NCBI GenBank assembly: GCA_000499405.2
Contig: HG738138.1
Coordinates: forward strand, 11,711,208-11,775,207
Direction: 5' to 3'
Length of the DNA stretch: 64,000 bases
From: Onchocerca volvulus
Lineage: Eukaryota; Nematoda; Chromadorea; Rhabditida; Onchocercidae
The notes under the pieces were generated by a model that saw only the letters and a program-made list of their open reading frames with translations, searched no databases and was not told the origin of the DNA. Positions 25,891 to 42,739 of this stretch are shown piece by piece; position 1 is the stretch's first letter, and each line of letters opens with the position of its first letter. The position numbers and the translations under genes were made by a program.

Positions 25891-28475
25891 AACAATTAGA
25901 GATATAATCTAAAATTTGCTGACTACGCGAAAGACCTAAAGCAAAAATTTCATCAACATATTGAATTCCAACTGTCAATTTTTTTTTAAATGGCAACTTC
26001 AAAATTAAAAATTGGCAACACTTTTAAAGAAATGAGGAAAAACTGTAAAAAGAATAAAAGGGGAAATAAAGTTCACCTTAATCTATTTTCATTTGAACTA
26101 TAAAAATGGAGCGGGTTTCTTTTTTCTCATCATTTTCGAATTGTTTACCACTCATTTTTCTCACTGATAATTTCTTTTTCTGGTTTCCTTCTCCATCTTT
26201 CTCTAATATTTGTGGTCTGACAAAATACTAAATAAAATGATGAGAGAACGAAATTGATATAAAACTGATAAAGAATGAATTGCTCATTCAAAAAAATGAT
26301 TTGAATTATAAGGTTACTCAGAATTATTATGATGGGAAAATTAAGATTGCCTAAAGATAACTGAGATAAAAATTTAATCACTGGCAAAGAAATTATAGTA
26401 ATTAACATGTCATAATCATTTTAATTTTGCTAGAGATCAAGGAATGGAAAATAGCATAAGATATAGGTTAAAGATTCATATTTACTATAATTTAAAATGT
26501 TTTGTAAATTTTAAGAAAATATTTTTGTAATGAGAAAAATACAGCTGACATTTCTACTTTTCAATTAACAATACTTCGACTAAAAATTCATTTTTCATGT
26601 CGAAACTGTGACAAATTGTCAGATTTTTGCAGAGGAAGTGGAATAATTTAGCGCAATTATTAAAATTCATTTAAAAAAAAAAAAAAACGCGAAATTTATA
26701 TGCTGGAATTTGAAAATTTAGAATTTAAATCCAAAATAAAATTTACAATAATTAACTGTTTCCTTTTTTTTGTGCAACAAATAAACGAATTATAATTATT
26801 ATGCTATAAGAATTTTTAGATGAATTTAAATCAAATGTAAGTCAATTTTCTGAATGCATTTAGTACAATAAAAGTTTTATACTTGGCGCAAAGTTTCAAA
26901 TGGAAAAAAAAATGCAAAAAGGAACTTCATTATTGTTGGAAAGAATCTTCTATTTTCTTATTACCGTTGTAATTTTGCTGACGATTCAATACCGGCAACA
27001 ACAACAACAACAATAGCAATAATAATAAACAACACCAATTCAATGTCAAAATTTTCGAGCAAATTGAATTATTATATCATGGGAAAAATAACAGAAACAA
27101 AAATGGAGTTTAATGTAGACTTCAAACTAATGATCTAAAGATGGTAGTGCAAAAAATTGAAGGACAAATATGAAATGCTGAAAAAAAAAGAGAAAGGAAA
27201 AAAAATTAAGATATGCATTTCGGTACTTCTCCATTTTTTTTTTTTTTTTTTGTTTGCAGAATAAAAGAACAATTTAAAAAGATAACTATCATTTTACATC
27301 AAATCGAAAAAAAGGAAAATCTAAAATCGAAGAGAAAATCTAAAGAGAAATAAAGAAATGCGAGTAATAATGGCGAAAAAAAAAGCCAAAGAAAAAGATT
27401 TGATATTTAAATTACAACAAACTCTACCAAGAACATATGATAGATAATGAATTGTACCGTATGTTATATTATGAAAAGGTCTATCAACAAGCTCGAAAAA
27501 AATCTTTGAGAATTTAGTAGAAATTGAAAATAATTAAAATATCTAGCATACTGAACAGGTAAAAAATAATATATATATGTGATAAGTAAATAATAAGAAT
27601 ATATGCCACTTATATTATTTTAAAAAATCGGATTTCAATTCATATCTCTTCAGAAAACGATTAGCAAAGTTATGTACACTGTCAAATTTTATCGCATTCC
27701 GGATCGAAGATGTATGATAAACTAAAATTTTGAATATCTATAAGACTGAGCAAGAAATGAAGACGATTTCAAATTAAATATAAATTGAAATTTTATAAGA
27801 ACAAAAAGCAAGAACATAAAATAAGAACATAAATGTAATTTTACAAGAACAAAAAGCAAGTCTAACAGAAGAAGCAATTAGTATTTTGTGCGATGCAATT
27901 AGACATCAAGTATCTGATCATTTTGACATCATTGAAATTAAAATAAAACAAATTGAATTAAAAACTTTTCAACAGCAAAATTAACCTGTAGTGTAGGTGT
28001 AACATGTTTATAAACAAATTAATTAATAAAGGAAATGAACAGAATAGATGGATTCAATGTACTATTAGTTTATGATGCGAAATTGTCTACCATATCTTAA
28101 ATGCTTCTGATAAGGAAAAATAATGATGATAAAAGATGATGATGATGACAATAACGATAATGGTGTTGATATCAAAAATTATCATAAGAATTATCGAAAA
28201 AAAAAAAGGAAAAAGAACTATTGGTAAACAGTAATGCAATAATTGGCATTGAAAAGGGACATTTTAACTGTTAATGATAAAGAATGAATATATCTCGGGA
28301 TAGAAAGAAAATAGCAAAGTATTTCTATGACCTCACCTTGGCATTTATTTCTCATAAACTCTTTCAATCTTTCATCCTTTCTATAATCAAACTTTGCAAT
28401 TTCTGAGTCATAAATATATCCAATAAACGTGAAGCAATCTTGACATTGTAATATTTGAACATAACGTGCATACAT
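25891..28475 (-). CDS. possible saposin-like exon pair, incomplete
   Basis: Two coding-looking patches have matching phase. The first runs from an ATG at 28475 (or a spliced start at 28438 or 28530) to a GTGAGG donor after 28337 and includes CQDCFTFIGYIYDSEIAK and KDERLKEFMRNKC. The second, 25971-25891, has a GACAG acceptor and a strong GTAAGT donor and encodes GIQYVDEIFALGLSRSQQ then ILDYISNC. A CxxC followed by helices, a KC and a final C resembles a saposin B-type domain, a family abundant in nematodes. Two of the usual six cysteines are not in place, no clean signal peptide is seen, and neither end of the gene was found. The second exon is also in phase with syndapin exon 1, so it could be an alternative 5' exon of that gene. 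Confidence 0.25.
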
Positions 28476-29874
28476 GCACATGCACATGCACACACATACA
28501 ACATGTATACAACAATAAAAGAATTTCAAACTGTAATTGCCGTCAAAATTAACAAACGCATGTCATTGTCCTGAAATATCGATCCATCCGTATAACATAA
28601 CAATATGATAGTGAAATTTTCAAAATTCCTCCCAAATACTTCAATAATCAAATCAGAAAATGATTTGAAAAAGAATCTGTTAGAATCTGAAATTTTCGAA
28701 AGATGATGGAAGGATCAACATAAACATAAACAGAAACAGTGAATTGCGAATGTCATAATTTTAACAATACTCATACATTTCAATTTATTACATAATTTGC
28801 AATCTTCAATTATTAAAATATCTTAATATGCGCAATTTCGAAGTTTCAAGTAACGAAAGAGAGGGAGAGAAGGAAATAAAGAAAAAACAAAAGATATTTG
28901 AAAATTACGATAGGGAATTATTTTCCAATAATACTTTGCAAGCAAAAATTTTACATCAAATTTTCAAATTTTCATTTGCAATAAAATTGTCCTATAACGT
29001 CGGATTTTCAATATTTTAGAAAAATAACAATTATTCCGCGGAATAAACGAGAGTATAGTTGTTATACTTGTTCGAGATACCTTATAAACTTAAGAAGCAG
29101 GCATTATGTTTGGAAATTTGAAATGAAAATTATATTATCTTCAATAATATTTAGTAAGTGATGGTAATTTCAAGTTCATTGTTGCTATTTGCAAAATTTC
29201 ATCTCTTGAGACTTTTAAAATAGAATGAATCAGATTAAATTTTACTTCCAAAAAGAGTTGCAGAATACGTTTCTCATATAATTTTACATTTTAAAAAGGA
29301 AGTTGGTAAATCGTTAAAAGGATGTTGTGAAATTGGGTATGTAGTTCAGATCGAGAAGTCAATGAAAATGACATCAATTTCCTGCTTATCAGATAATTAG
29401 AAACAGAAATTTGTCCTTCGTAAAAATTCAAATGTTGCAACTATCACAAATCAAGGTAAATAGTCAAACTCTATCCAAATAAAAATAAACTACTGTTATC
29501 ATGGGAACATATCGCATTAAAGTTGTCCGTTGGCAAACGAAACTGTCGTAAGAGAAAACAAAATTCCTAAAATTCATTCCTTTTCATGATATAATAGCAT
29601 TTGAACTGGAGATTTGAATTCTTTTTAGTACTGAAATTGCTTTGACAGTTTTAATTGCAATTTATTAGAAATCATTTAAAGAATTCTCAAAAGTTAAAAC
29701 TAAATAATAATAAGAAAAGTTCTATAAATGTCAAGAAAATGAAAGAAAAGACTGATGGAACTTTTCTGTTTTTCAAAAAAATTCCATTTAGAAATAGCAA
29801 TTATAATTGAATATTTTATTTTCAATAGACATGTACACATAAATATACGTATATACGGAAATAACTAAATATAC

Positions 29875-29910
29875 ATTCGTATGTTTAAATTTATATTTAA
29901 ACATACGAAT
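29875..29910. repeat. perfect 16-base-pair inverted repeat with a 4-base loop
   Basis: The arms 29875-29890 and 29895-29910 are exact reverse complements around TTAT. It lies in non-coding sequence. It is AT-rich, so some palindromes are expected by chance, but 16 exact pairs containing CG steps is more than background. Confidence 0.7.
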
Positions 29911-31669
29911 ATGAATATATTATGAAAAAAAAAAAAAAAAAAATTTCATGAAATTGTGAAACATCAAATTTTTGATTTTAATCAATATACAGTAAAAAAT
30001 GGAGATCTGAAAAAAGATGAGTTCTGATGATAAATATTTCTTGAACAAAAAATGAAATTTTCAAGAATGCACAAAAATAACTTCCTTCTCTTTAATTCAT
30101 CAAAAAACTTCCATAAAAAACTTGCCAAAATTAAAAAATAAAAACTTCGGATTATTACGGTATTTGTAATAATAATAATAAAATTAGGCTTAATTTAAAC
30201 AAAGAAAGTTTCGCGAGTTCCTTTAAAATTTTAGAAAAAAAAAGTCTTCAATAACAAAGTTCAGGATAAGTGAAGGAAAAAGGAATGGAATAAAAGAGTG
30301 AATGGTAGGATAAATAGAAATGATCGCAAAGTATCAGAAGTATTTTTACGATTCAGAAACCTATGTTATTGATAAATATGTAAACAAACAAATCTGTCAA
30401 CAATTCTTTCTCAGTAAAGCATTAAAAACTTTTGATAGCTCTGATCAGGCTGGAAAATACATTTTGCACGCAACATGAATAATTGCATACAATAAAAAGC
30501 ATTAGCATCATTGACAATACCTTTTGTATAACAAATATTAATGATAGTTTTTGAATTCCATTCTCATACCAAAATGCTATATAGAATATTGCTTGATAAG
30601 CAATTCATAATTATTGAATAAAGCGCAAAAGCGAAAATGCTCTTATTCGATCAGAAAATTTTAATATCAAAAAAAAAAAAAAGAAAAAGAAAAAGAGAAA
30701 AGCTCAAGCTCATAAGGCTTATCATAAAGTAGCAAAAAAAAAAAGAAGACTTGAAAAGAAATGAAATGAAAAATTTGCGTTAAAAAAAAGATCTAATAAT
30801 AACAATAATTTTACAAAGAAAGAAAGAAATTCAGAAGAACGGAAAAAAAAGATAACGATTGGTAAGATGAAATCTTAACGGGAAAAGCATAGCATATGGT
30901 TGAGAAAATAATATCAAATTTCAAGAGTTGATTTTGGCTTCTAAAAAATGCAGAACTGATGAGTCGATCGATTTTCTTAATATATACAAAAGTGGAGTAC
31001 CGAATTCGTCGGTACCTTTTGCACCTTTGCACCTGTATCCCTTCCCTTCCTCTGTTGTACAACATTTGGACATCAAACGGAATTTCCTTCGAACTGCTAT
31101 ATTCCCTTCTGTCATGCTGTCATCTCATCAGATTGTTGTTGTCATCATTAGCGTTGTTACATAACGAAATGAGACAGACAGCTTCCCGTGGTTGGATAGA
31201 ATTAAATTCACAAGTATGCGATGACTTCGATTAGAGGACAGAGCAAATATATCTAATGTAAACAAAATTTTATAAGTATTTTTACGCTTCATTGAATTCT
31301 TACACTAACTAATGTAGCTTTCATCTCTCTCCTCCTTTTCTGTAACAGTAGAAAAATCTTTTTTTTTTAAGCATTCGAAAATGATTTTAGTCAATCGAAT
31401 CATTTTTTTTTCTCGAAAAATACAATTTTAATCATTGATCTTTCTAATCTATTCCGTTTTTCTCAGTTTCTAATTTTTTTCTTTAAATTTCGTCTAATTT
31501 AACTTCACGGAATGAAGATAAGGAAGGAGAAAAATAACGGAATGGATTTTCAAATCTTCTTTTCCTTTCTTTTTTTTTCGTTCTCATACTTATTGAAATG
31601 CCTAAGCACGTAAAATTTTCAATCACTTCAAGTAATATCATAAAACTTCGGATCCACCATGAGAAAAAC

Positions 31670-31752
31670 TTTCTGAGACATAATGTGAAAGTGTAGGAAA
31701 TAACTTTTACTTTTTTATATCATTCCTACACTTTCACTTTACATCTCAGAAA
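31670..31752. ncRNA. microRNA-precursor-like hairpin candidate
   Basis: Arms at 31670-31699 and 31723-31752 pair over 30 positions with three mismatches, including 15 consecutive pairs next to a 23-base loop. An arm of about 22 bases, a small internal mismatch and a loop of this size fit the geometry of an animal pre-miRNA. The stem is not simply A/T: it contains the core GTGAAAGTGTAGGAA. No family match is claimed, and the transcribed strand is unknown. A small foldback DNA element is the alternative. Confidence 0.4.
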
Positions 31753-33189
31753 ATAATTGGAGATTTTTTAATAACTAATTATGACAAAAAATTTATAACG
31801 AATTATTACAAAAATTTATAACGAATTATCTCTATACATCATCTGAACAACCATGAAATTCGATATGACTGAAAAGCTTATCAGACGATAATTCCCGATA
31901 AAAGAAAGACTAACTACTTACTTTTAAGGTTAGTACTAATATCATTCATAAAACTTGATTGATTGATGATTTATTAAAGCTTTAATTAGCAAAAAAATTT
32001 CGCTTATCTTCCAAAGAAACAGTTCAAATTGATATTCCTATAAATTTTTGAATTTTGAAAAGAAACATTACTACTGCAAATTATTTGCGTTACTTTAAAT
32101 AAAAAAAATAAATTCTCATAATCGCATCTGTGAGGAATTTTCAATTTCAATTTTTAGATTTGAAGTGGAATCGGATTGAATTTTTATATTCATTTAAAAC
32201 AAAATTTCAAATTGTAAGTTCTGTGAAAATACGGGCAAACATTATTCAAATGAACAAGGAGCACAATCTGCAATATTTCAAATCAATCGATACATGTGAA
32301 TAAGACGATTGGCAAAAAAAAAAAAAAAGAAAAAGAAAATCTGACAAATTCTGACTTCTGACGTGAATTAAAGGCATTCTGATGTCACGACAGAGATGCG
32401 TCACTCATTCTACCATAATCTGTCTTTATAAATTCGGATAATTTAAATAAAATAGCACAATATTTTTTTACATGATAAAGCTAGAAATTTTCAAATTCAC
32501 GTACGAAAGGAATTAACGTGATATTCCGAATTAATCGTATGCAGAATATATTCGAGGATGAAATTATTTCTGGATAATATAAACTTAAAAAAAAAAAAGC
32601 GAGAAAAATTCTCTTTTAAACATGAGATCTGAGAAAAATAAAAAAGTAATAAGTAGGTTATTTTGGCCCTGGTTTCGGGGCTGTTTGCTTCGTTTTAATG
32701 CGATCGAAAAAAATACTATTTTCTATAGTTAACCTGTTTATTACCAAATGTTAAGTTTTCAATAAGTTTCCGCGTCAACAATTATTACATTTTAAATTGA
32801 TTAAAAATTTTGATTTGCTTTCCTAAGATTTCATAATTTTTTATGATGTTCTAGTTGTAGTAGTTCCAACTAACAATTAACCTAAATCTTAATCAATCAG
32901 GCATGAAGTAACGTTTATTTATGTGTTTGTCAAAAATCTTATTGTTTTTTTTCCTTTATTATTTCCTGATAAAATGGATATCATCGATGATTTCCGGGAA
33001 TCATCGTACCATATGACTAATACTATTGTCATTTCAATGAAATGAAGGACAAAGATACGACAGAATTTTTTTTCCTTGAAAGTAACACTTCAACTATTAT
33101 CAGGCTACTTATCAATAAGACAATGATTTCAATAGTTTTGCAATTTTTCCATCATTATGAGATTTGAAGAAACACAACAAATATTCAAT

Positions 33190-33195
33190 TTTATT
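33190..33195 (-). terminator. candidate polyadenylation signal of the PI 4-kinase gene
   Basis: AATAAA on the minus strand, about 31 bases past the TAG stop at 33226-33228. Short 3' untranslated regions are common in nematodes, so the spacing is plausible. Chance AATAAA is frequent in this sequence. Confidence 0.45.
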
Positions 33196-33225
33196 CATAA
33201 ATCAGCATGTTAGATTATCCATAAT

Positions 33226-37881
<4,656 letters not shown>

Positions 37882-40800
37882 TTAAATTTTAATTTCAATA
37901 ACATCTATATATCTAATGGAATATACTACAGTGAAATTTAAAACTTCAAGAATTCAATTACTATTCTATACGTTATTGATTACATACTTTACATGAATAT
38001 GATATAATTAAAATGATGTAATGATTTAAAAACAATAAAGTTTTGTCGAATTTCAAAACAAAAGTCCTTTAAAATTTCAAATTATGTAAAAAATTAGATG
38101 ACTACATCAATTTTATGAGCTGAATTTGGAACATATAATTTGTTCGATATAAAATAGCTTAAAATAAGTGTTGTCTCAAATTCTTTACTTTTTTAAAAAA
38201 AATCTCAAACTATTAACTGATAAACGGTCGCTAATGCCGCCTTTTGCTACAAAGGATTCATTGGCTTAACAAAGATAATAGATAAAATTTGTGATAAAAT
38301 AAGAAAAAAGTAAGTGTTCCTGAAAAAAGGATGAAAAAATTGATGCATAAATTAAAAGAAGTTTTGGTAAAGACAATGGTAAATTATTATTAACATTTGA
38401 TAAATCAGTGATTATTTAAAATATAATTACCTAATAAGGAAATTTAAATAATTACATTAATTAATGGCATTTATTTTTGTCAAATTCTTTCCTTTTTGCT
38501 TAGTAAATTTCTGAAATATTTATAAATAATGGTAAAGTAAGCTATAAAAAACTATATAGTACTTATAATATATACCGCTTTCTTTTCATGATTTCAAACT
38601 TCTACACGGATTTAATTTTTACTTTCTTTCCTTCTATCTCATCTACCTTCTAATACTCATTCTAATAAAGAAAAAAAATTTCAAATGAAATCTATATTTC
38701 TACTTTTGCATTTAATAAGCAACAAACATGTTTATATCCTAAGTAGATATTTTTTTATGGAAATACGGCTCCTCGACCACTTAAAATCTATGCCCAAGAA
38801 TGACACTCCGATTGACAGACGGTAAAAGAAAACTAACAAATGTTAAATAATGTCACATATATTTAATTACCAAAAAAAAAGAAATATTATTTTTATGAAT
38901 TATAAATTCATTTTTAGCAAATTATAATGGTTGAATAGAAAAAAAAAAAAAAAAACTCTTCTAAAAAATTAATCCTTCAGAAGAAAAAAAAGAAAAAAAA
39001 TACGAAATCTTTCAAAAAATTCATATCAATTGCTTTTTGTTCCTTTAAAACTATACGAGAAACAACAGAAACTGCGAGAAATTTTTTTACCATTTTTCGC
39101 TTATTAAAACTATTTTTCTTCAAGAAAAATCGACATCGTCTAGGAGTAACGCATGTTTTTTCATACTTTTTTTTGCTTAAGAGAGAGGAAGTAAAGAGAA
39201 GAAAACAAGAGAAAAATGATCTTGTGGATTTAAACTGATGTTAGATAAGATGAAAGAAAAAAAAATGGAGGAAAAATCAAAGTTTGATTATTCATCAAAA
39301 GATCTGAAACAAATCAGCGGGAAGTTTTTTCTTTTTTCCTCCTTGCTTTCTCGTGGTAATTTCAGGAGGAAGAAGAAAAAGACCCAAAGCATTCTCTTAT
39401 ATTAAATTTTATTTTTGTTTTAAAGAGTTCAGTGTTCTATTAGAAGCATTTCTTTTTTTTTTTTCGGAATTTAAAAAAACTTACACGAAAAACTTGTAAG
39501 CATAAAATGCAGTCGTGCAAACATTTCCTCATTTAAGAAGCAATTCAATTTTAAACTTTTTTTTCTTTTCAGGAATTGCTAGTAGCATAAAGATGTTGCG
39601 CAAGAGAAAATGCAAGTATGTGATGTTTCCATTTTAGGTTAGAAAAAAGAAAAAAGAAGGAAAACCACTTATAATGAAAAAAGATATGAGGATAAAAGTG
39701 ATGACAAGAGATGTCAAACGAATCTTTTACTATAATTTTTACTTTCATACTCAAAAAATAAAAATTCAAATTTTTGCAAAGTCTTAAAATTGTTTTAGCT
39801 TGTATGAAATAAAAAAAAAAAGAAAAATCACAAATCTGAATTTGGTAAACGAATTACACATACATAATGTTATAAAATTAATTAACTAATTAAATTCATT
39901 TTAATTTGCTACAAACTTATCATTCATTTCGGTTTCTCTGATATCGATAGCGTGATTACAGTATCAGATATCGATAAGTATTATCATCCCAGAAAGAAAA
40001 TAATAGTGCTGGTCACGGAATAGATTTCTGATTTAATCTGACCATTAAACCAATATATTATTAAAGCAAAAATTAAAATAAATTCAAATGAGTAAATGAA
40101 ATGTACAAAATTAATGAAACAAAGAGAAAGGAAAAGATGGAAATTTAAAAGAAGTTTCAAATTTTATAACTGAACCATTGAAACATTTGATTCTAAATGT
40201 AATTTTGGATATTTTAATACTACGTTTTATTCTTAACAATACGTCTGTTGTGATATTTTTTTTTTTTTAAATTTATAAAGCTTTCCTAACTTTTTTCTCA
40301 TTATTTAAAATCGATATATTTAACAGACTAGAATTTGATGTAATGATATCTAAAATTATCCATATTATCCACCAAATTACATATTCTTCCAAACAATTCT
40401 AATTTCGTTCATTTAATTTTTATTCCATTTCATGCGAATAAGGTTTGTTAATAATTTCAACCAAACATGGGTATTAGATGGGCATGTATGTCATCTGTCT
40501 GTCACCCTATTTCTCGTTAACCAAAATCATCACCATCATCATCGATTCCAGTAGAAAACCGGATTAACGTCATCACTATCCCAATAACAACAAGCACTTT
40601 GAAGTAAATAGAATTTCAAAATATGCTTTAAATAGAGGGTCTTGTCGATCAATCTACCTCATCCTGTTTCCTCTTTCTTGTCTTCCCTATCAATCCCTCT
40701 TTCTTTTTTTTTCTTTTTTTTTTTCCTTTTTTTGATGAAATTTTTAAAAAATTAAAAATTAAAAGAAAATGAATGTAATTTTAAAATATTTCCCAAAAAG

Positions 40801-41380
40801 TATGTTTTATTGATTATTCCATTTTTCTTTTATTTACATATATGTGTATAAAAGAAAGATGAAACGCTGGTTAATTTTTTTTTCTAATTTCTTACAATCA
40901 TTAAAGTTTAGAAGATTTTGATCATTGGAAAATGTAATAATATGCATAAATGCTATTTTCTCAGTAGATTATATTATTTTCCTCCACAGTTCAGGGAATT
41001 GATTTGATTCAATTTTCGAAATTCCGAAAATAAAATTTGAATATTTTTTCCGGATTAAAAAAAAAAATCGAAACATGCAATATTAAATGAAATTTCCCAG
41101 AAAGATATCTAAGTTGTTAATAATTTCAAAATGTTAATTGATAACACGCATCTTTTTTGGCAAGAAGAAAATATAGCAACATTCCATATGATGTTTGATT
41201 TCTAATTAAATTTATCTTTTTTTTTTTTATTTTTTTTGACTAATTTCTAAATGAGATTTTAAAAATGCTTAAGTAGAGTTAATTCGAGAATAGCTGGTCT
41301 AGATGAATTTCTTCTAAGATAAACATAATAATATGTTTGTAATTCATTCACTTATCGATCTATCCTAATCATGATCTAAC

Positions 41381-41462
41381 CTCGAATCCGATTTTTTCCA
41401 GCAAATAGGCTAATTGATTAAGCATTACCTGCTTAATAATACCACAAATGTTATAATTTGAA
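41381..41462 (-). CDS. orphan internal exon, unrecognised
   Basis: Flanked on the minus strand by a TTTAG acceptor and a GTTAGA donor, this 82-base patch encodes SNYNICGIIKQVMLNQLAYL then LEKIGFE in an open frame (entry phase 2, exit phase 0). It looks helical and better in codon content than its surroundings. Exit phase 0 is compatible with the first PI 4-kinase exon at 37818, but the residues do not resemble the PI4K2 N-lobe. It could be a divergent N-terminal exon of that gene, an exon of an unseen gene, or chance. Confidence 0.25.
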
Positions 41463-41690
41463 CTAAATTACATTTTGCACTTGTCAGACGGAAAATTCAA
41501 GGATTAGATAATAAAACAAAGAGATTAAAAAAGTCGAAGATTTCACAGTTGTTGTCGATTCGATGATTCAGTATGTCTCGAATCAGCAGTGGAAAAAGTT
41601 TGAAGCAACAGAAAACTATCAGTAACATAATTAGCAATAAGATAAATCATTTCTTGTTATTCGATCCATTTTACATTTCTTGCTGTATCA

Positions 41691-41722
41691 ATAAATCTGA
41701 TTCAACAATGAGTCAGATTTAT
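41691..41722. repeat. short hairpin with 14-base arms and a 4-base loop
   Basis: Arms 41691-41704 and 41709-41722 pair with a single G/T mismatch around ACAA. It sits within an open but unrecognised plus-strand frame. Confidence 0.55.
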
Positions 41723-42654
41723 CAATATAGCATGAAATGTAGAATGAAGGGATCGGAGAATTTATCATAAGAGCAAATGTCGGAAGTTAAAAGAAGGATT
41801 GGGTGGTTATTGATAACGGTGATAACAGTAGATGATGCTAATGATTATAATATGAAGAAAATCAAACAGTCAATGCAATGATAATGATGAGAATGATGGA
41901 ACAAAAATCAAACAATCAAAATACATTTTGATAATGCTTCAGTGTTAAAACTTCAATATAAAAAATTAAATGATAATGATAGATAAAATTAGTGAGAGGA
42001 AATAGGAGCTTGAAGTGAAGAATCGAAGAATTACAGATGATGAAGTATGATATTACTGTAAATAAAGATACGGTAATCTTTGATAGTGATGAAAATGTTG
42101 ATAATGATGATGTTGCTAAATAGGTAATACGATGTGATGAGGATAATATTATTGAACTGAATAGCGATGATTTTGAAATTTCCATGGTAACCAATGAAAT
42201 TCATTTTCAAAACAACATTGAAGAAGAAATAACTGGATGAGTAAGAAGCATTACAGCTGAGTCAATATTTGCTATGCAAATCATTCCTATCATACATTTT
42301 GCATTTCATTGCAATAAACAATTTTCAATATAATTTTACTGCAAATTCTTACGCATTACTTGACAAATTTTTGCATTCTTGATAAACTGCTCATCATATT
42401 GTGTTTTTAGATGCTATTTTCTTGCTATTGTTTCTTTGTTTCTTTTTTTTTTTCTTTTCAAAACTGAAGAAAAAAAGACAAATAGGATGAGATGATTAAA
42501 GTTTGGAAGAATTTTTGTTCGTTCCTACTATTGATTTGTTAAATGGAACAGTGATAGGAATTGTGAAAAAAAGAAGAAATATGTTTCGTTGATATTTAAA
42601 GAGTTTGATCTTCATCGTTTTGCTCATTCTGTTGTCCGCTTCTTCTTCAAAACC

Positions 42655-42739
42655 ATGTCATCTCCTGATGAAGAACAAACTTCTGGAGCGAAAACTAATT
42701 TAACTACATCTTCCATAAGATATGTTAGAGAAACTAAAG
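42655..42739 (+). CDS. candidate first coding exon, gene not identified
   Basis: An ATG at 42655 opens 28 codons rich in serine, threonine and charge (MSSPDEEQTSGAKTNLTTSS then IRYVRETK), ending at a GTTTGT donor in phase 1. It reads like the disordered N-terminus of a real protein and sits on the same strand as the rootletin gene 12.5 kb downstream. The first rootletin exon seen (55319) needs an upstream exon ending in phase 2, so a direct join from this donor does not fit. Either an intermediate exon is missing, the weaker donor a few bases on (GTATCG, phase 2) is used, or this belongs to another gene. Confidence 0.3.

Larger units (their letters stand above)
22358..33225. other. interval between syndapin and the PI 4-kinase, mostly non-coding
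   Basis: About 10.9 kb with no confidently assignable gene. Seen here: a GA-rich run near 24050-24080, a CAT/ATT-rich block at 24255-24715 with an internal 55-base exact duplication, a weak saposin-like exon pair at 25891-28475, a 16-base-pair palindrome at 29875-29910, a G+C-richer patch at 30940-31230 with open frames on both strands but no recognisable product, and a microRNA-like hairpin at 31670-31752. Confidence 0.6.

Noticed and set aside
22359..25971. Fusion of the saposin-like exon to syndapin as one protein
   Set aside because: Phase fits, but one in three exon pairs fit by chance, and the TTTTCAG-AT-ATG context argues for a trans-spliced start.
30811..31234. Overlapping open frames of 64-91 codons on both strands
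   Set aside because: No frame shows a domain, splice support or consistent codon use; more likely a G+C-richer non-coding or promoter patch.
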